The position numbers and the translations under genes are program-made. Shown here in pieces: positions 52,906 to 62,765 of a DNA stretch of 64,000 nt; position 1 is the stretch's first letter; every line of letters begins with the position of its first letter. The notes beneath the pieces were generated by a model that saw only the letters and a program-made list of their open reading frames with translations, made no database searches and had not been told where the DNA came from. Source of the stretch: an uncultured Pelagibacteraceae bacterium (GTDB lineage: Bacteria > Pseudomonadota > Alphaproteobacteria > Pelagibacterales > Pelagibacteraceae); assembly GCA_902598485.1 (NCBI GenBank), contig CACKBU010000001.1, forward strand, positions 1 to 64,000, written 5' to 3'.

Positions 52906-54190
52906 ACAATTCGTCTAAATTTTCGTTTTTTGAAAATTTACTAATCATATGATCTGCGTTTGTTGTCTTATTATCAATTACTTTTTGTAGATGGTTTAGG
53001 AATACAGTCTCGTTATTACCTTTTTTACTTAAAACATCTCTATTCTCTAAACCTTTTCTTGAAAGGTCTAAAAGTGTAGATGACCAATAAAGAAGATCTT
53101 TACCCATTAATTGAGTATTAAATCCTTTTTGTGGAGCCTCTAGATAGGCGTTAATTATTTTATCGATCTCCCATGTTGAAATTAGTTCATAAACTTCATC
53201 TAAATTTCCGTAAAGCATACCTATATTGAAAGCTGGACCTGCACATAAACAATCCCAACCACAGGTATCCATTGATCTCAATTCAATATATTTCTTAACT
53301 CTATTCTCAGTAAATATTGTGCTTAAGTGAATTGTTAAATCTGCTTCAGTTGGAAGTCTATTTCCAATTTCTTGGATTTTTCCTTCCATAAAATCCTTAA
53401 AAATATATTTTCTACCTGAAATATACTGATCTTTATTTTGTATAAATAATATAGGAAAATTAATTACAAAATCTGCATATTTTTCAAAATTAATATTTTC
53501 GAAAAATAATTTAGGCAATCCACCTCTAGAAGTACTTTGCCATACTTTAGATCTATAAGATAAATAGTTACTATTTTTTTTCTCCACAATTGAGGAATTA
53601 GCAAACAAAGCAATTGCAATAGGTACAATTGAGTTTGCTATTCTAAACTTTTTAATAAAATCTTCTTCTGAGCTATAATCTATATTTAACTGTGTGCCGC
53701 ATGTTCGATACATCATATCTAAACTAAGTTCACCACCTAGAGGCATATCCTTAGTCATCAATTCATATCTTTGTTTAGGATTATTTGGGATTTCATTTAA
53801 TTTAGATATTGGATCGAATCCTGCACTAACAATTTTAATATCTAATTTTTTTGTAACTTGCTTTAATTCAAATAAATAGTCTTGTGACTCCGCACAAGCT
53901 TCGTGCATATGATTTAATTTGTCTCCTGATAATTCTATTTGATTACCTGGTTCAAGAGTTATATTTTTTCCACCTTTATTAAGAGCAATAATATTTTCTT
54001 TTTCAAAAACTGGATTCCAGCCAAATTCAAGCAGAGCTGTAAACATTTTTTTAATTTTTAAATAATCAATCCTTTTATTATCCGAATTATTAAATAAAAA
54101 TTTTTCATGTTCGATCCCAATTTTAAAATTTTTGGGTTCTTTAATACCTGATTTGAAATAATTAATAATTTTTTCTTTTGAATCTATCAT
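52895..54190 (-). CDS. gshA: Glutamate-cysteine ligase, plant/alphaproteobacterial type
   Basis: 431 residues. First step of glutathione synthesis. Landmarks: GIEHEKFLF at the N-terminus, LEPGNQIELSGD, MYRTCGTQLNIDYSSEEDF, YLSYRSKVWQSTSRGGLP and FTENRVKKYIELRSMDTC. This matches the class found in plants and alphaproteobacteria rather than the gammaproteobacterial GshA. Coupled to gshB by an 11-base overlap. Confidence 0.94.
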   Translation of the reverse strand: MIDSKEKIINYFKSGIKEPKNFKIGIEHEKFLFNNSDNKRIDYLKIKKMFTALLEFGWNPVFEKENIIALNKGGKNITLEPGNQIELSGDKLNHMHEACAESQDYLFELKQVTKKLDIKIVSAGFDPISKLNEIPNNPKQRYELMTKDMPLGGELSLDMMYRTCGTQLNIDYSSEEDFIKKFRIANSIVPIAIALFANSSIVEKKNSNYLSYRSKVWQSTSRGGLPKLFFENINFEKYADFVINFPILFIQNKDQYISGRKYIFKDFMEGKIQEIGNRLPTEADLTIHLSTIFTENRVKKYIELRSMDTCGWDCLCAGPAFNIGMLYGNLDEVYELISTWEIDKIINAYLEAPQKGFNTQLMGKDLLYWSSTLLDLSRKGLENRDVLSKKGNNETVFLNHLQKVIDNKTTNADHMISKFSKNENLDELYDK

Positions 54191-54219
54191 GCGCTGTAAG
54201 TAGTGATTTATATCTAAAT

Positions 54220-54777
54220 TTAAAGATAATAATAAGGCTCTTTTGCAAATATTTTTTTAACTAATGGCTTAAAATCATCCAAAGTCATACTTTTGTAATC
54301 AGGGTCAAAAGAGCATTGGTCATATTTTTCACAAAAATCTATAGTGTCTTGATAATATTTGTGGTCTTTAAATTTATCTCTTGCATTTCTATCGCCACCT
54401 AAATGATGTGCACTGTAATAAGTTTGAAAAAGACCATGGTGTAGAATAATCCAATAGGTTCTTTCTGAAACATAGGGTCTTAGTATAGATGCAGCATATT
54501 GAGAATGATTCATTGGTGCTAAATCATCCCCAATATCATGAAGTAAAGTTGCAACAACCATTTCATCACTTTCTTTGTTTTTAAATGCCCTTGTTGCTGC
54601 TTGTAAAGAATGTTCCAATCTTGTGATTTTATAACCTTCTAAAGTAGTAGTTTGTTTAGATAAATATTTTAAAACTCTCTCAGCTGTTTGTCTTTCAAAG
54701 TTTTTCTCAAATTTTTCAAGAAGCTCATAATCTTCCTTAGTTCCATTTTTCATTTCAATAAAATTAACTGTTTTCAT
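54220..54777 (-). CDS. HD-domain protein, possible diiron oxygenase or phosphohydrolase
   Basis: 185 residues. HD-fold metal ligands in order: H56 (RLEHSLQAA), H80-D81 (LLHDIGDD), H91 (MNHSQYA), H113/H114 (IILHHGL) and D153 (FCEKYDQCSFDPDY). The RLEHSLQ segment and the 24-residue spacing to HD match PhnZ-like diiron oxygenases, but the extra Tyr/Glu lid residues of PhnZ are not conserved in place. So it may be an ordinary HD hydrolase or an oxygenase of another substrate. Lies between purF and gshA with small gaps. Confidence 0.75.
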   Translation of the reverse strand: MKTVNFIEMKNGTKEDYELLEKFEKNFERQTAERVLKYLSKQTTTLEGYKITRLEHSLQAATRAFKNKESDEMVVATLLHDIGDDLAPMNHSQYAASILRPYVSERTYWIILHHGLFQTYYSAHHLGGDRNARDKFKDHKYYQDTIDFCEKYDQCSFDPDYKSMTLDDFKPLVKKIFAKEPYYYL

Positions 54778-54780
54778 AAC

Positions 54781-56262
54781 TTAATTATTTGATCCAGTGC
54801 TTAGTAAAGATAACTGAGTTATTTTATTATCTCCTAATTCATCCACTAATTTAACAGGATATTCACCTGTGAAATAATGATCTGTTAATTGTGGATATGT
54901 TTCGTTTCTTTTTTCAAAACCAATAGCTTTATACAATCCTTCAATTGATAAAAATTTTAATGATTTAGCTCCAATATATTCACAAATTTCATCATTTGTT
55001 TTATTTGCTGCTAACAATTCTTTTTTTGTAGGTGTATCTACACCATAGAAATCTGGATATCTTATTTCAGGGCACGCAATTTTAACATGAACTTCTTTTG
55101 CACCAGCCTCGTAAAGCATTTTAACAATTTTATAGGACGTTGTTCCTCGAACAAGAGAGTCATCAATTAAAATTATTTTTTTATTTTTAATTGTTGTTTG
55201 ATTGGCATTTAATTTTAATTTAACACCCAAACTCCTAATTTTTTGGCTTGGCTCTATGAAAGTTCTTCCAACATAATGATTTCTAATTAATCCATGTTCA
55301 AAGTTTATTTTCAATTCTTGAGCAAAACCCATAGCAGCAGCATTTCCAGAATCTGGGACTGGAACCACTATATCTGCATCAGTATCATTTTCTTTTGCTA
55401 GCTCTCTACCAATATTTTTTCTATGCTCATACGCTGTTTTTCCTCCTATTAGACTATCTGGTCTTGAAAAATAAATATATTCAAATACACAAGGTCTAAC
55501 TTTTTTTGCAGGGAAGGGCTTAATACTTTTCAATTCATTATTTTCAATTAAAACTATCTCACCATTTTCAACTTCTCGGACAAATTTTGCACCAATAATA
55601 TCAAATGCACAAGTTTCAGATGCTAAGACATAACTATTGCCAAGCTTACCGATTACTAGAGGTCTAATTCCATAAGGATCTCTTACCCCAATTAATGAGT
55701 TTTGCGTTAACATTACTAATGCATAGCCACCTTGAATTTGAAAAATTGCATCAATTACTTTGTCAATTGTTTTTGGTCTTTTTGATTTAGCAATTAATTG
55801 AACAATCGTTTCAGTATCTGAAGTAGTGTAAAATATAGCTCCATCCTCAACTAGTTTATTTCTTAAAGCTATTGAATTAGTAAGATTTCCATTGTGTGCA
55901 ACTCCAATTCCACCTGCGTTGGTGTCAGCAAAAAAAGGCTGTATGTTTCTTAATATATTGTTTCCAGTCGTACTGTATCTGTTATGGCCAATTGCATAAT
56001 TTCCCTTAAGATTATTTAGTACTTTCTCTTTGTTGAAATTATCACCAACCAAACCAAATCTTTTTTCAGAATAATATTTTTCTCCATCAAAAGTAACTAT
56101 TCCACAACCTTCTTGACCTCTATGTTGTAGAGCGTGTAGTCCAAGTGCCGTTAGAGCTGAAGCATCCTTTGCATTGCTAATACCAAAAACTCCACATTCT
56201 TCCTTTAATCTTGGATTATAGATCTGTAATTTTTTCTTTAGAATCTTGATATGTTTTTTCAT
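54781..56262 (-). CDS. purF: Amidophosphoribosyltransferase
   Basis: 493 residues. First step of purine synthesis, PRPP plus glutamine to phosphoribosylamine. A 22-residue leader precedes the catalytic Cys in EECGVFGI, to be removed in the mature enzyme. ALQHRGQEGCGI, GHNRYSTTG and the PRPP loop IILIDDSLVRGTTS are present. The start at 56262 overlaps cvpA by 47 bases; no other in-frame ATG precedes the Cys, so the overlap is accepted. The cvpA-purF order is classical. Confidence 0.95.
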   Translation of the reverse strand: MKKHIKILKKKLQIYNPRLKEECGVFGISNAKDASALTALGLHALQHRGQEGCGIVTFDGEKYYSEKRFGLVGDNFNKEKVLNNLKGNYAIGHNRYSTTGNNILRNIQPFFADTNAGGIGVAHNGNLTNSIALRNKLVEDGAIFYTTSDTETIVQLIAKSKRPKTIDKVIDAIFQIQGGYALVMLTQNSLIGVRDPYGIRPLVIGKLGNSYVLASETCAFDIIGAKFVREVENGEIVLIENNELKSIKPFPAKKVRPCVFEYIYFSRPDSLIGGKTAYEHRKNIGRELAKENDTDADIVVPVPDSGNAAAMGFAQELKINFEHGLIRNHYVGRTFIEPSQKIRSLGVKLKLNANQTTIKNKKIILIDDSLVRGTTSYKIVKMLYEAGAKEVHVKIACPEIRYPDFYGVDTPTKKELLAANKTNDEICEYIGAKSLKFLSIEGLYKAIGFEKRNETYPQLTDHYFTGEYPVKLVDELGDNKITQLSLLSTGSNN

Positions 56263-56761
56263 TAGGAAATTCTTTTATCAGATAACTACTACCTTTTTCT
56301 AAATATGGAAAGACGTATGATTTATTAAAATTTATTGGCCATTTATCATAATTATAAACGATATGAACGCCTGAAAATATACAAACAGAAATAATGTAAG
56401 CTCTTATAAAACCAAAAAAGAATCCAAATGTCGTATCTAAGCCACCGATTCCTGTGTATTTGACTGCCTTACTGATTCCTTTATTAATCAACAAAACCAA
56501 AAAGATAACAATCACAAATATTACTATTCCTAAACCAACATCGAGCACATACTCATTATCAATTATATCTTTTACATGTGGTTTAATTTTTGGAAATAGA
56601 ATTAATGTAATTATATAAGCCAACAACCATTTAGCCATTGAGAGAATGCTTAAAATGAAGCCCTTTTTGTAACAATTTACTAAAGAAAGAATTGTTAAAA
56701 TTAAATAAATTAAATCAATTATTGATATTGCTTTATAAAAATCGTTTATGATTTCTAACAT
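56216..56761 (-). CDS. cvpA: CvpA family membrane protein
   Basis: 181 residues with four predicted spans. First span INDFYKAISIIDLIYLILTILS, then NCYKKGFILSILSMAKWLLAY, the family's most conserved stretch, and GIGGLDTTFGFFFGFIRAY. CvpA is named for colicin V production and is usually co-transcribed with purF, as here. Overlaps purF by 47 bases and the RND gene by one base. Confidence 0.92.
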   Translation of the reverse strand: MLEIINDFYKAISIIDLIYLILTILSLVNCYKKGFILSILSMAKWLLAYIITLILFPKIKPHVKDIIDNEYVLDVGLGIVIFVIVIFLVLLINKGISKAVKYTGIGGLDTTFGFFFGFIRAYIISVCIFSGVHIVYNYDKWPINFNKSYVFPYLEKGSSYLIKEFPNEKTYQDSKEKITDL

Positions 56762-59157
56762 TAAGATGATCTGCCAAAAGGTTTAATAACTAAGATTAAT
56801 GCAGGAAGTAGTGTTAATACCGATATCATAGCTAATAACATAGCTAGTCCTGTAAACACACCAAAATAAATTGTTGGGATAAACTTTGATAACACCAAAA
56901 TTGAAAATCCAAAAACAATCGTAATTGAAGTATTTAGTATTGCAACTCCAACAGTTGAATGACAAGTTTTTAATGTTTTGTTGTAATCCTTTATTTTATT
57001 AAATTCTTCTTTAAATCTGTAAATATAGTGAATACTATTATCTACTGCGATACCTATTGTAATTGCTGCTATCGTTATTGTCATCATATCCAAAGGTATT
57101 CCTAACAGTCCAATTATTCCCAGTATAAAAAAAGCTGCAATAAAATTTGGAACAACACCAATCAATGAAAGTTTGATATTTCTAAATAAAATTATGAACA
57201 TTGAAAATATTCCAATCATAACCAATCCCAATGTTAAAATTTGAGATTTAAACAGACTTTGTAATAAATTATTAAACAATATTAATACACCTGCTAATTT
57301 ATAATCCTTATCCTCTAAACCAAATTTATCTTTTAGATCAAAATTAATTTTGTTAATTAAATCATTTCTTCTTAAATCTTCCTGAGAATCTATAATTCTT
57401 AAACTAATTCTAGCTTCATTATCTCTGATAGACAGATAAGGATCGATGATTTCAGTTTTAATACTCTCTGGAATTTTTGAGTAAAGCACTCCCATTTCTA
57501 AAGTGCCCAAAGGCTTATTATTATTTAATTGAGTAGCTACTTCAATTATTGATGAAAAAGATAGAACTTTACCAATTTCTGGTAAGCTATCTAAGTAATT
57601 ATGAATAGATGTAATTAAATCAATTTTATCTTTGGTAAACCAGTATTTTTCATTATTAGTATCTTCTTCATCACCCCAATCCTCAAATTCATCATCTTCT
57701 TCAGATTTTTTCACTTTTTCTTTTTCAGGAAATTTTATAATAACCTCTAAAGGAGTGGTTCCACCTAGCTCCTCATCTATAAGCTTCATGCCCTTATAAA
57801 TTTCAGTATTCTTATCAAAGTAATTTATAAAACTATTTTCGACTTCAAGCTTACTAATTCCAGTAATACTGAATATTATAACTATTCCAGTTAGTAAGAA
57901 GATAGAGTTTTTATTATTGAGAGAAATTAGACCAAGTAAATTTGTGATTTTTGATTTCTGTTCCTTCTTAACTGAAATATTATTTGTGGGTGCAAAGTTT
58001 AAAAGGGTAGGTAACAAGGTAAATGTAATAATAAATGATGTAATCAAACCAAAAGTCATCATCCAACCAAAATCAATAATAGGTTTTATTTCACTAAAAA
58101 TTAAAGATAAGAAAGCGAAAATTGTTGTTAAAACAGTATAAAGAATTGGCCAAAACATTTTTGAAGTTGTTAGGAAAATGATTTCAAAATTATTTTTTGA
58201 GGGAAAATCTTTTTTAAGTTGAAGAAACCTAGTACTCATATGGATATTCATTGCCATTGTTAAAATCAACATAAGTGCAATAAAATTTGATGAGATAACT
58301 GTAACTTTCCATCCTAACAATCCAAGTAATCCTATCATTATTAACACAGAAAAAAGACAACTACTTATAGGAACTACAATCCAAAGAAGGTTTCTAAATA
58401 CAAACCATAAAGTAGCAATTATAAATAATAGAACTCCCAAACCAAAAACTATTATATCGCTTTTGATAAAGGTCATCATATCATCAGCAATCATTGGTAT
58501 TCCTCCTAGGTAAATCTTTCCCACATCACCATAACTTTGAATAACTTGTCTAATTTCTAAAATATTCTGGTGGTTTTGTTTTTTGATTTGATCTTTAATA
58601 ATTTCAATTTCTTGTTTTGATTTATTTTCTATATCCTCTAATTTTTCAGACTGTTTAATGTTAACAATAATTCCACTAGTTTTACCATCTTCGCTAATGA
58701 CAAAATTTCGAAAAACAGGACTATTTAAAATTTCTTTAAAACCTCGATCTCTATCAACATCTTCATCTTTTAATGTTTTGAAGCTTTCTAGTCTTTCTTG
58801 AAGGGGAGCTTCTGAATTATTTAAAAGTGGAATGTCTAATAATGTAATCACACTATGTACCCAATTGAGGCTCTGAATTTTATATTTTAAACTTAATAAA
58901 TTATTAATTGATGAATCGGTTACCATTCCCTCATTTGGTGTATAGGTAAGAATTAAAAATTCTTTAGATCCATATCTTTCAGAGACTTCTTTCAAATATG
59001 CTAGATCTGGATCACCCTCTAATAATAGAGTTTCCGATGAAGCATCTAGTCTAAAATCTTTTGAATAGTAACCAAAACTTAAAATAGTAACGATTAACAA
59101 TACAAATATTGCTTTTGGATTTCTAAGGATAATGTTTTGATAAAAATGAGCTATCAT
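56761..59157 (-). CDS. RND superfamily exporter, MMPL/SSD type
   Basis: 798 residues, twelve spans in two repeats of one plus five, each with a large periplasmic loop. The first loop begins FRLDASSETLLLEGDPDLAYL, typical of the family. GIAVDNSIHYIYRF marks helix 10 in the second repeat. An acidic low-complexity stretch (about residues 480-500, rich in Glu and Asp) lies in the second periplasmic loop. Relatives export lipids or hydrophobic compounds; no membrane-fusion partner is next to it. Confidence 0.9.
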   Translation of the reverse strand: MIAHFYQNIILRNPKAIFVLLIVTILSFGYYSKDFRLDASSETLLLEGDPDLAYLKEVSERYGSKEFLILTYTPNEGMVTDSSINNLLSLKYKIQSLNWVHSVITLLDIPLLNNSEAPLQERLESFKTLKDEDVDRDRGFKEILNSPVFRNFVISEDGKTSGIIVNIKQSEKLEDIENKSKQEIEIIKDQIKKQNHQNILEIRQVIQSYGDVGKIYLGGIPMIADDMMTFIKSDIIVFGLGVLLFIIATLWFVFRNLLWIVVPISSCLFSVLIMIGLLGLLGWKVTVISSNFIALMLILTMAMNIHMSTRFLQLKKDFPSKNNFEIIFLTTSKMFWPILYTVLTTIFAFLSLIFSEIKPIIDFGWMMTFGLITSFIITFTLLPTLLNFAPTNNISVKKEQKSKITNLLGLISLNNKNSIFLLTGIVIIFSITGISKLEVENSFINYFDKNTEIYKGMKLIDEELGGTTPLEVIIKFPEKEKVKKSEEDDEFEDWGDEEDTNNEKYWFTKDKIDLITSIHNYLDSLPEIGKVLSFSSIIEVATQLNNNKPLGTLEMGVLYSKIPESIKTEIIDPYLSIRDNEARISLRIIDSQEDLRRNDLINKINFDLKDKFGLEDKDYKLAGVLILFNNLLQSLFKSQILTLGLVMIGIFSMFIILFRNIKLSLIGVVPNFIAAFFILGIIGLLGIPLDMMTITIAAITIGIAVDNSIHYIYRFKEEFNKIKDYNKTLKTCHSTVGVAILNTSITIVFGFSILVLSKFIPTIYFGVFTGLAMLLAMISVLTLLPALILVIKPFGRSS

Positions 59158-59178
59158 TCAAGCTCTTTATATTGGAAT

Positions 59179-60597
59179 TTAACTTAATTGAGTATCCTTA
59201 AATTTTGTAAATCTTTCCTCAAATTCAAGTGTTACATTACCAATAGGGCCATGCCTTTGTTTTCCGATTATTATTTGAGCTAAATGCGCAACCTCATTCA
59301 TTTTTGCTTGCCACTCTGCATGTTCAACCGTTGCTTCTCTTGGTTCTTTTCTTTGCAAGTAATATCCTTCTCTATAAACAAACATCACTACATCTGCGTC
59401 CTGCTCAATAGAGCCAGACTCTCTTAAATCTGCCAATTGAGGCTTATGATCATCCCTTTGTTCTACCTGTCGAGACAACTGCGAAAGAGCAACCACAGGA
59501 ACAGAAAGTTCTTTGGCTATTGCTTTAAGTCCTTGAGTAATTTGTGATATTTCTTGAACTCTTCCATCTTTGTTAAATGTAGTTCCTCTCATTAACTGGA
59601 TGTAATCAACTACAATCATATCGAGACCAAAAAGCCTTTTAATACGTCTTGCTCTGTTACTCAAAGCTGCAATACTTATCGCTGGAGTTTCATCAATATA
59701 AAGAGGAAGTTCAGAAATATTTTTTGATGTTTCTAAAAACTTATCAAATTGGTCGTCAGATATTCTTCCCCTTCTAATATCATTAGAACTAATTCTAGCT
59801 TGTTCAGAAATAATTCTTGTAGACAATTGTTCTGAAGACATTTCAAGCGAAAAAAAAGCTATAGATGATTTCTTACCACTTTCTTGTAATTTTTGGGCAG
59901 CGTTGAAAGCAATATTTGTTGCAAGTGATGTTTTACCCATTGATGGTCTACCAGCGATAATAATTAAATCTGATTGATGCAAACCACCGAGCTTATCATC
60001 TAAATCTCTTAAACCAGTTGGAACACCAACAATTCCTTCTTCATTTTTATAAGCAGCTGAAGCCATTTCAATTGTTTGCTTCATTGCTTCATCAAATTTT
60101 ACTAAAGAAGAATTGAAAGAACCTTTTTCCGCTAAATCAAACAGCAATCTTTCAGAACTTTCGATTATAGATTGACCGTTAGTATCAAGATCATTTAATT
60201 TTGCACTATCAATAGTTTGTTCAGAAATTTTTATTAATTCTCTTCTTACAAACATATCGTAAATTATTTTTGAATATTCTATTGCTTGCCTCACTGATGT
60301 AGAAAACTTTGTAATTTTTACTAAATACTCTGGAACATTTAGATCATCTTTTTCATCTTCAAAATAATTTTTTAAAGTAATTGGGTTAGCCAACAATCCT
60401 TTATAAATAAGACTTTCAACTGCCTCAAATATTTTTTGATGCATGGGATCATAAAAGTTAATACTGGAAATTATTGTATTTATTTCGTCAAAAATATCAT
60501 TGCTTACAAGGATAGATCCTATTACTGCTTGTTCCGCCTCAATGTTATTTGGCAATTCTTTAAATTGATCTTTGACTATACTTAGATTGTTTTCCAT
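59179..60597 (-). CDS. dnaB: Replicative DNA helicase
   Basis: 472 residues. N-terminal domain with LPNNIEAEQAVIGSILVSND, then the RecA-like core with Walker A IIAGRPSMGKTSLATNIA, Walker B MIVVDYIQLM, and LSRQVEQRDDHKPQLADLRESGSIEQDADVV-type region (Q/R motif and arginine finger). Full length, no intein. It follows the ribosomal protein genes rpsF-rpsR-rplI, a common order in bacteria. Confidence 0.97.
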   Translation of the reverse strand: MENNLSIVKDQFKELPNNIEAEQAVIGSILVSNDIFDEINTIISSINFYDPMHQKIFEAVESLIYKGLLANPITLKNYFEDEKDDLNVPEYLVKITKFSTSVRQAIEYSKIIYDMFVRRELIKISEQTIDSAKLNDLDTNGQSIIESSERLLFDLAEKGSFNSSLVKFDEAMKQTIEMASAAYKNEEGIVGVPTGLRDLDDKLGGLHQSDLIIIAGRPSMGKTSLATNIAFNAAQKLQESGKKSSIAFFSLEMSSEQLSTRIISEQARISSNDIRRGRISDDQFDKFLETSKNISELPLYIDETPAISIAALSNRARRIKRLFGLDMIVVDYIQLMRGTTFNKDGRVQEISQITQGLKAIAKELSVPVVALSQLSRQVEQRDDHKPQLADLRESGSIEQDADVVMFVYREGYYLQRKEPREATVEHAEWQAKMNEVAHLAQIIIGKQRHGPIGNVTLEFEERFTKFKDTQLS

Positions 60598-60665
60598 GAA
60601 AATAAATTTACATTAAAATTGGTTAAATCAAATTGTAAATTAGTGTTGGGGAAAAGAATGTATAA

Positions 60666-61124
60666 TTATTGAATCGTATCAGCTGAAGAAACATTGATTG
60701 TAATCCCAGCATCAACTTCTGAGTGTAAAGAAATTTTAACTTTAAATTTTCCTAAAGCTTTTATTTCTTCAACTGGTTGTATCATTGAAGGTTTGATATC
60801 AATTTTGTTTTCTTCTTGAATAAGTTTTGAAATTTCAGTTGGTTTAACTGAACCATATAGTTCGTTATTTTCTGTACTTAGTTTTTTTACAGAATACTCT
60901 TTACCATTAATTTGCTCTGCAATTTGAGCGGCTTCTTTTTTCTTTTCGTTATCTTTTTTTGATAATTCTGCTTTAATATTTTCAACTTCTTTTATATTTT
61001 CCTTTGATGCATATAGAGCTTTTTTATTTGCTATTAAAAAATTTCTAGCAAAACCTCTTTTAACATCTATTACCTCGCCAATAGATCCGATTCTTTTGAT
61101 GTTTTCTAATAAGATTACTTTCAT
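60666..61124 (-). CDS. rplI: 50S ribosomal protein L9
   Basis: 152 residues. N-terminal RNA-binding domain MKVILLENIKRIGSIGEVIDVKRGFARNFLI fits the family signature, followed by the long central helix rich in Lys and Glu and a C-terminal domain. One base after rpsR. The 68-base spacer to dnaB shows no clear terminator. Confidence 0.97.
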   Translation of the reverse strand: MKVILLENIKRIGSIGEVIDVKRGFARNFLIANKKALYASKENIKEVENIKAELSKKDNEKKKEAAQIAEQINGKEYSVKKLSTENNELYGSVKPTEISKLIQEENKIDIKPSMIQPVEEIKALGKFKVKISLHSEVDAGITINVSSADTIQ

Positions 61125-61125
61125 T

Positions 61126-61398
61126 TTATATTAACGCTAAATTTCTAGCTCTTTTGATTGAAAGGGATAACTCTCTTTGTTTTTTTTGAGATACATTTGT
61201 AATTCTTGAAGGTAAAATTTTACCATTTTCAGATACATATTTTTTTAAAAGTTTTATATTTTTATAATCCACCTCAGGAGCTCCTTTTACGGATAATGGA
61301 CAAGTTTTTTTAAACTTATATTTATTTGGTTGAAAAATACTTAATTTTGCAAAATTACTCTGTTTACCTTTTTTATTTCCACTTTGTCTTTTTGGCAT
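61126..61398 (-). CDS. rpsR: 30S ribosomal protein S18
   Basis: 90 residues. Conserved [26 protein letters not shown] and [17 protein letters not shown]. The N-terminus is a lysine-rich extension with a [13 protein letters not shown] segment. Its ATG overlaps the rpsF stop by one base. Confidence 0.97.
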   Translation of the reverse strand: MPKRQSGNKKGKQSNFAKLSIFQPNKYKFKKTCPLSVKGAPEVDYKNIKLLKKYVSENGKILPSRITNVSQKKQRELSLSIKRARNLALI

Positions 61399-61751
61399 TA
61401 GTTTTTAACACTTTCTTTTTTTTCACTATCTTCTTTTTTCCCAAAGTAGTTTGTTTCTAAATTAAATTTTTTTACTCTAACTGTTAAATATCTTAGTAAT
61501 TTTTTATCTAGAGCTTCATTTTTTTCTAATTCATCAATGACATTACCTTTACCTTTTATTTTAAAATGTATGTAACTTCCTTTTTTATTCTTTTTTATAA
61601 GATAAGATAAGTTTAGTAATCCCCAATTTTCAGTTTTCACAACTTCACCATCATTTTTTTCAACTATTTTAGAATACTTTTCTGTTAATTGCTTTAACTC
61701 ACTTGGTGAAGTATCTTGCCTAGCAATAATAGTATGTTCGTATAAATTCAT
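61398..61751 (-). CDS. rpsF: 30S ribosomal protein S6
   Basis: 117 residues. Starts [10 protein letters not shown] and carries [24 protein letters not shown], the ribosomal S6 core; the tail is charged ([13 protein letters not shown]). First gene of the rpsF-rpsR-rplI unit, divergent from fabD across 87 bases. Confidence 0.97.
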   Translation of the reverse strand: MNLYEHTIIARQDTSPSELKQLTEKYSKIVEKNDGEVVKTENWGLLNLSYLIKKNKKGSYIHFKIKGKGNVIDELEKNEALDKKLLRYLTVRVKKFNLETNYFGKKEDSEKKESVKN

Positions 61752-61783
61752 TTAAGTTCTTTAATAAAAAGTGAGGATATACT

Positions 61784-61812
61784 ATTATAAAAGTTCAATT
61801 ACAATAGTTAAA
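61784..61812 (-). promoter_or_regulatory. Probable rpsF operon promoter
   Basis: On the minus strand, TTTAAC (61807-61812), 17 bases, then a perfect TATAAT (61784-61789), about 33 bases before the rpsF start. Lies in the divergent rpsF-fabD spacer. Confidence 0.45.
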
Positions 61813-61838
61813 AAGGCAAAATAATTAGTTTTTTTTAT

Positions 61839-62765
61839 ATGTTTTCAGTAATTTTTCCAGGTCAGGGATCTCAAATAGTGGGTATGGGAAAAGAACTCTA
61901 CGATAAATTTGATACAGTTAAAGAAATGTTTAAACATGCAGATGATACTTTAAATTTTTCTATTTCTAAGCTTATACTAGAGGGACCAAAGGAAAAATTA
62001 GATTTAACAACTAACACTCAACCAGCAATATATTTGATTAGTTATTCAATATTCAATGTTGTCAAAAACGAATTTAACTTAGATTTAAATAAAGCAAAAT
62101 ATTTTGCTGGACACTCTTTAGGTGAGTATTCAGCTTTATCATGCGCAGGATATCTTGATTTTTCGGATACTTTAAAAATACTCAGAATTAGAGGAGGTGC
62201 AATGCAAAACGCGGTGCCTAAAGGACAAGGAGGCATGATTGCTGTATTAGGTTCATCAGTTGATGTGATTGAAAAAATTTTGTCAGAAAATAAAGAAAAT
62301 TTAAAAGCACAAATTGCAAATGACAATTCTGAAGGTCAAATTGTTTTAAGTGGAAAAACTGAGGATTTAGAAACTTTAATTCAAATTTTAAAAGATAATT
62401 CAATTAAAAACATTAAACTTCCAGTAAGCGCACCTTTCCACTGCGATTTAATGAATAATGCAACAAAAATTATGTCAGAGGAGTTAAATAAGCTTAATTT
62501 TAAAAATGGGCAAAATAAATTAATTTCAAACGTAACTGCAAATGAAATTAAAGATCCAGATGAGCTAAAAAATCTATTGATTAAGCAAATAGAAAATAGA
62601 GTTAGATGGAGAGAAAGTGTGATTAATATGATAGAAAATAATGTAGATCATTTTATAGAAATTGGACCTGGGAAAGTTTTGTCAGGTTTGGTAAAAAGAA
62701 TTAATAAAGATGTAAAAATTGATACAATAAATAGTCAAAGTGATATTGAAGGTTTAAAAATATGA
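61839..62765 (+). CDS. fabD: Malonyl-CoA:ACP transacylase
   Basis: 308 residues. Loads malonate on acyl carrier protein for fatty acid synthesis. VIFPGQGSQIVGMG at the N-terminus, nucleophile Ser in FAGHSLGEYSAL, QNAVPKGQGGMIAVLG, and the catalytic His in LPVSAPFHCDLM. The stop overlaps the fabG start by four bases. Confidence 0.97.
   Translation: MFSVIFPGQGSQIVGMGKELYDKFDTVKEMFKHADDTLNFSISKLILEGPKEKLDLTTNTQPAIYLISYSIFNVVKNEFNLDLNKAKYFAGHSLGEYSALSCAGYLDFSDTLKILRIRGGAMQNAVPKGQGGMIAVLGSSVDVIEKILSENKENLKAQIANDNSEGQIVLSGKTEDLETLIQILKDNSIKNIKLPVSAPFHCDLMNNATKIMSEELNKLNFKNGQNKLISNVTANEIKDPDELKNLLIKQIENRVRWRESVINMIENNVDHFIEIGPGKVLSGLVKRINKDVKIDTINSQSDIEGLKI

Noticed and set aside
54781-56262. Misplaced purF start because of the 47-base overlap with cvpA
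   Set aside because: No other ATG precedes the catalytic Cys, and the N-terminal leader length is acceptable for a PurF propeptide.
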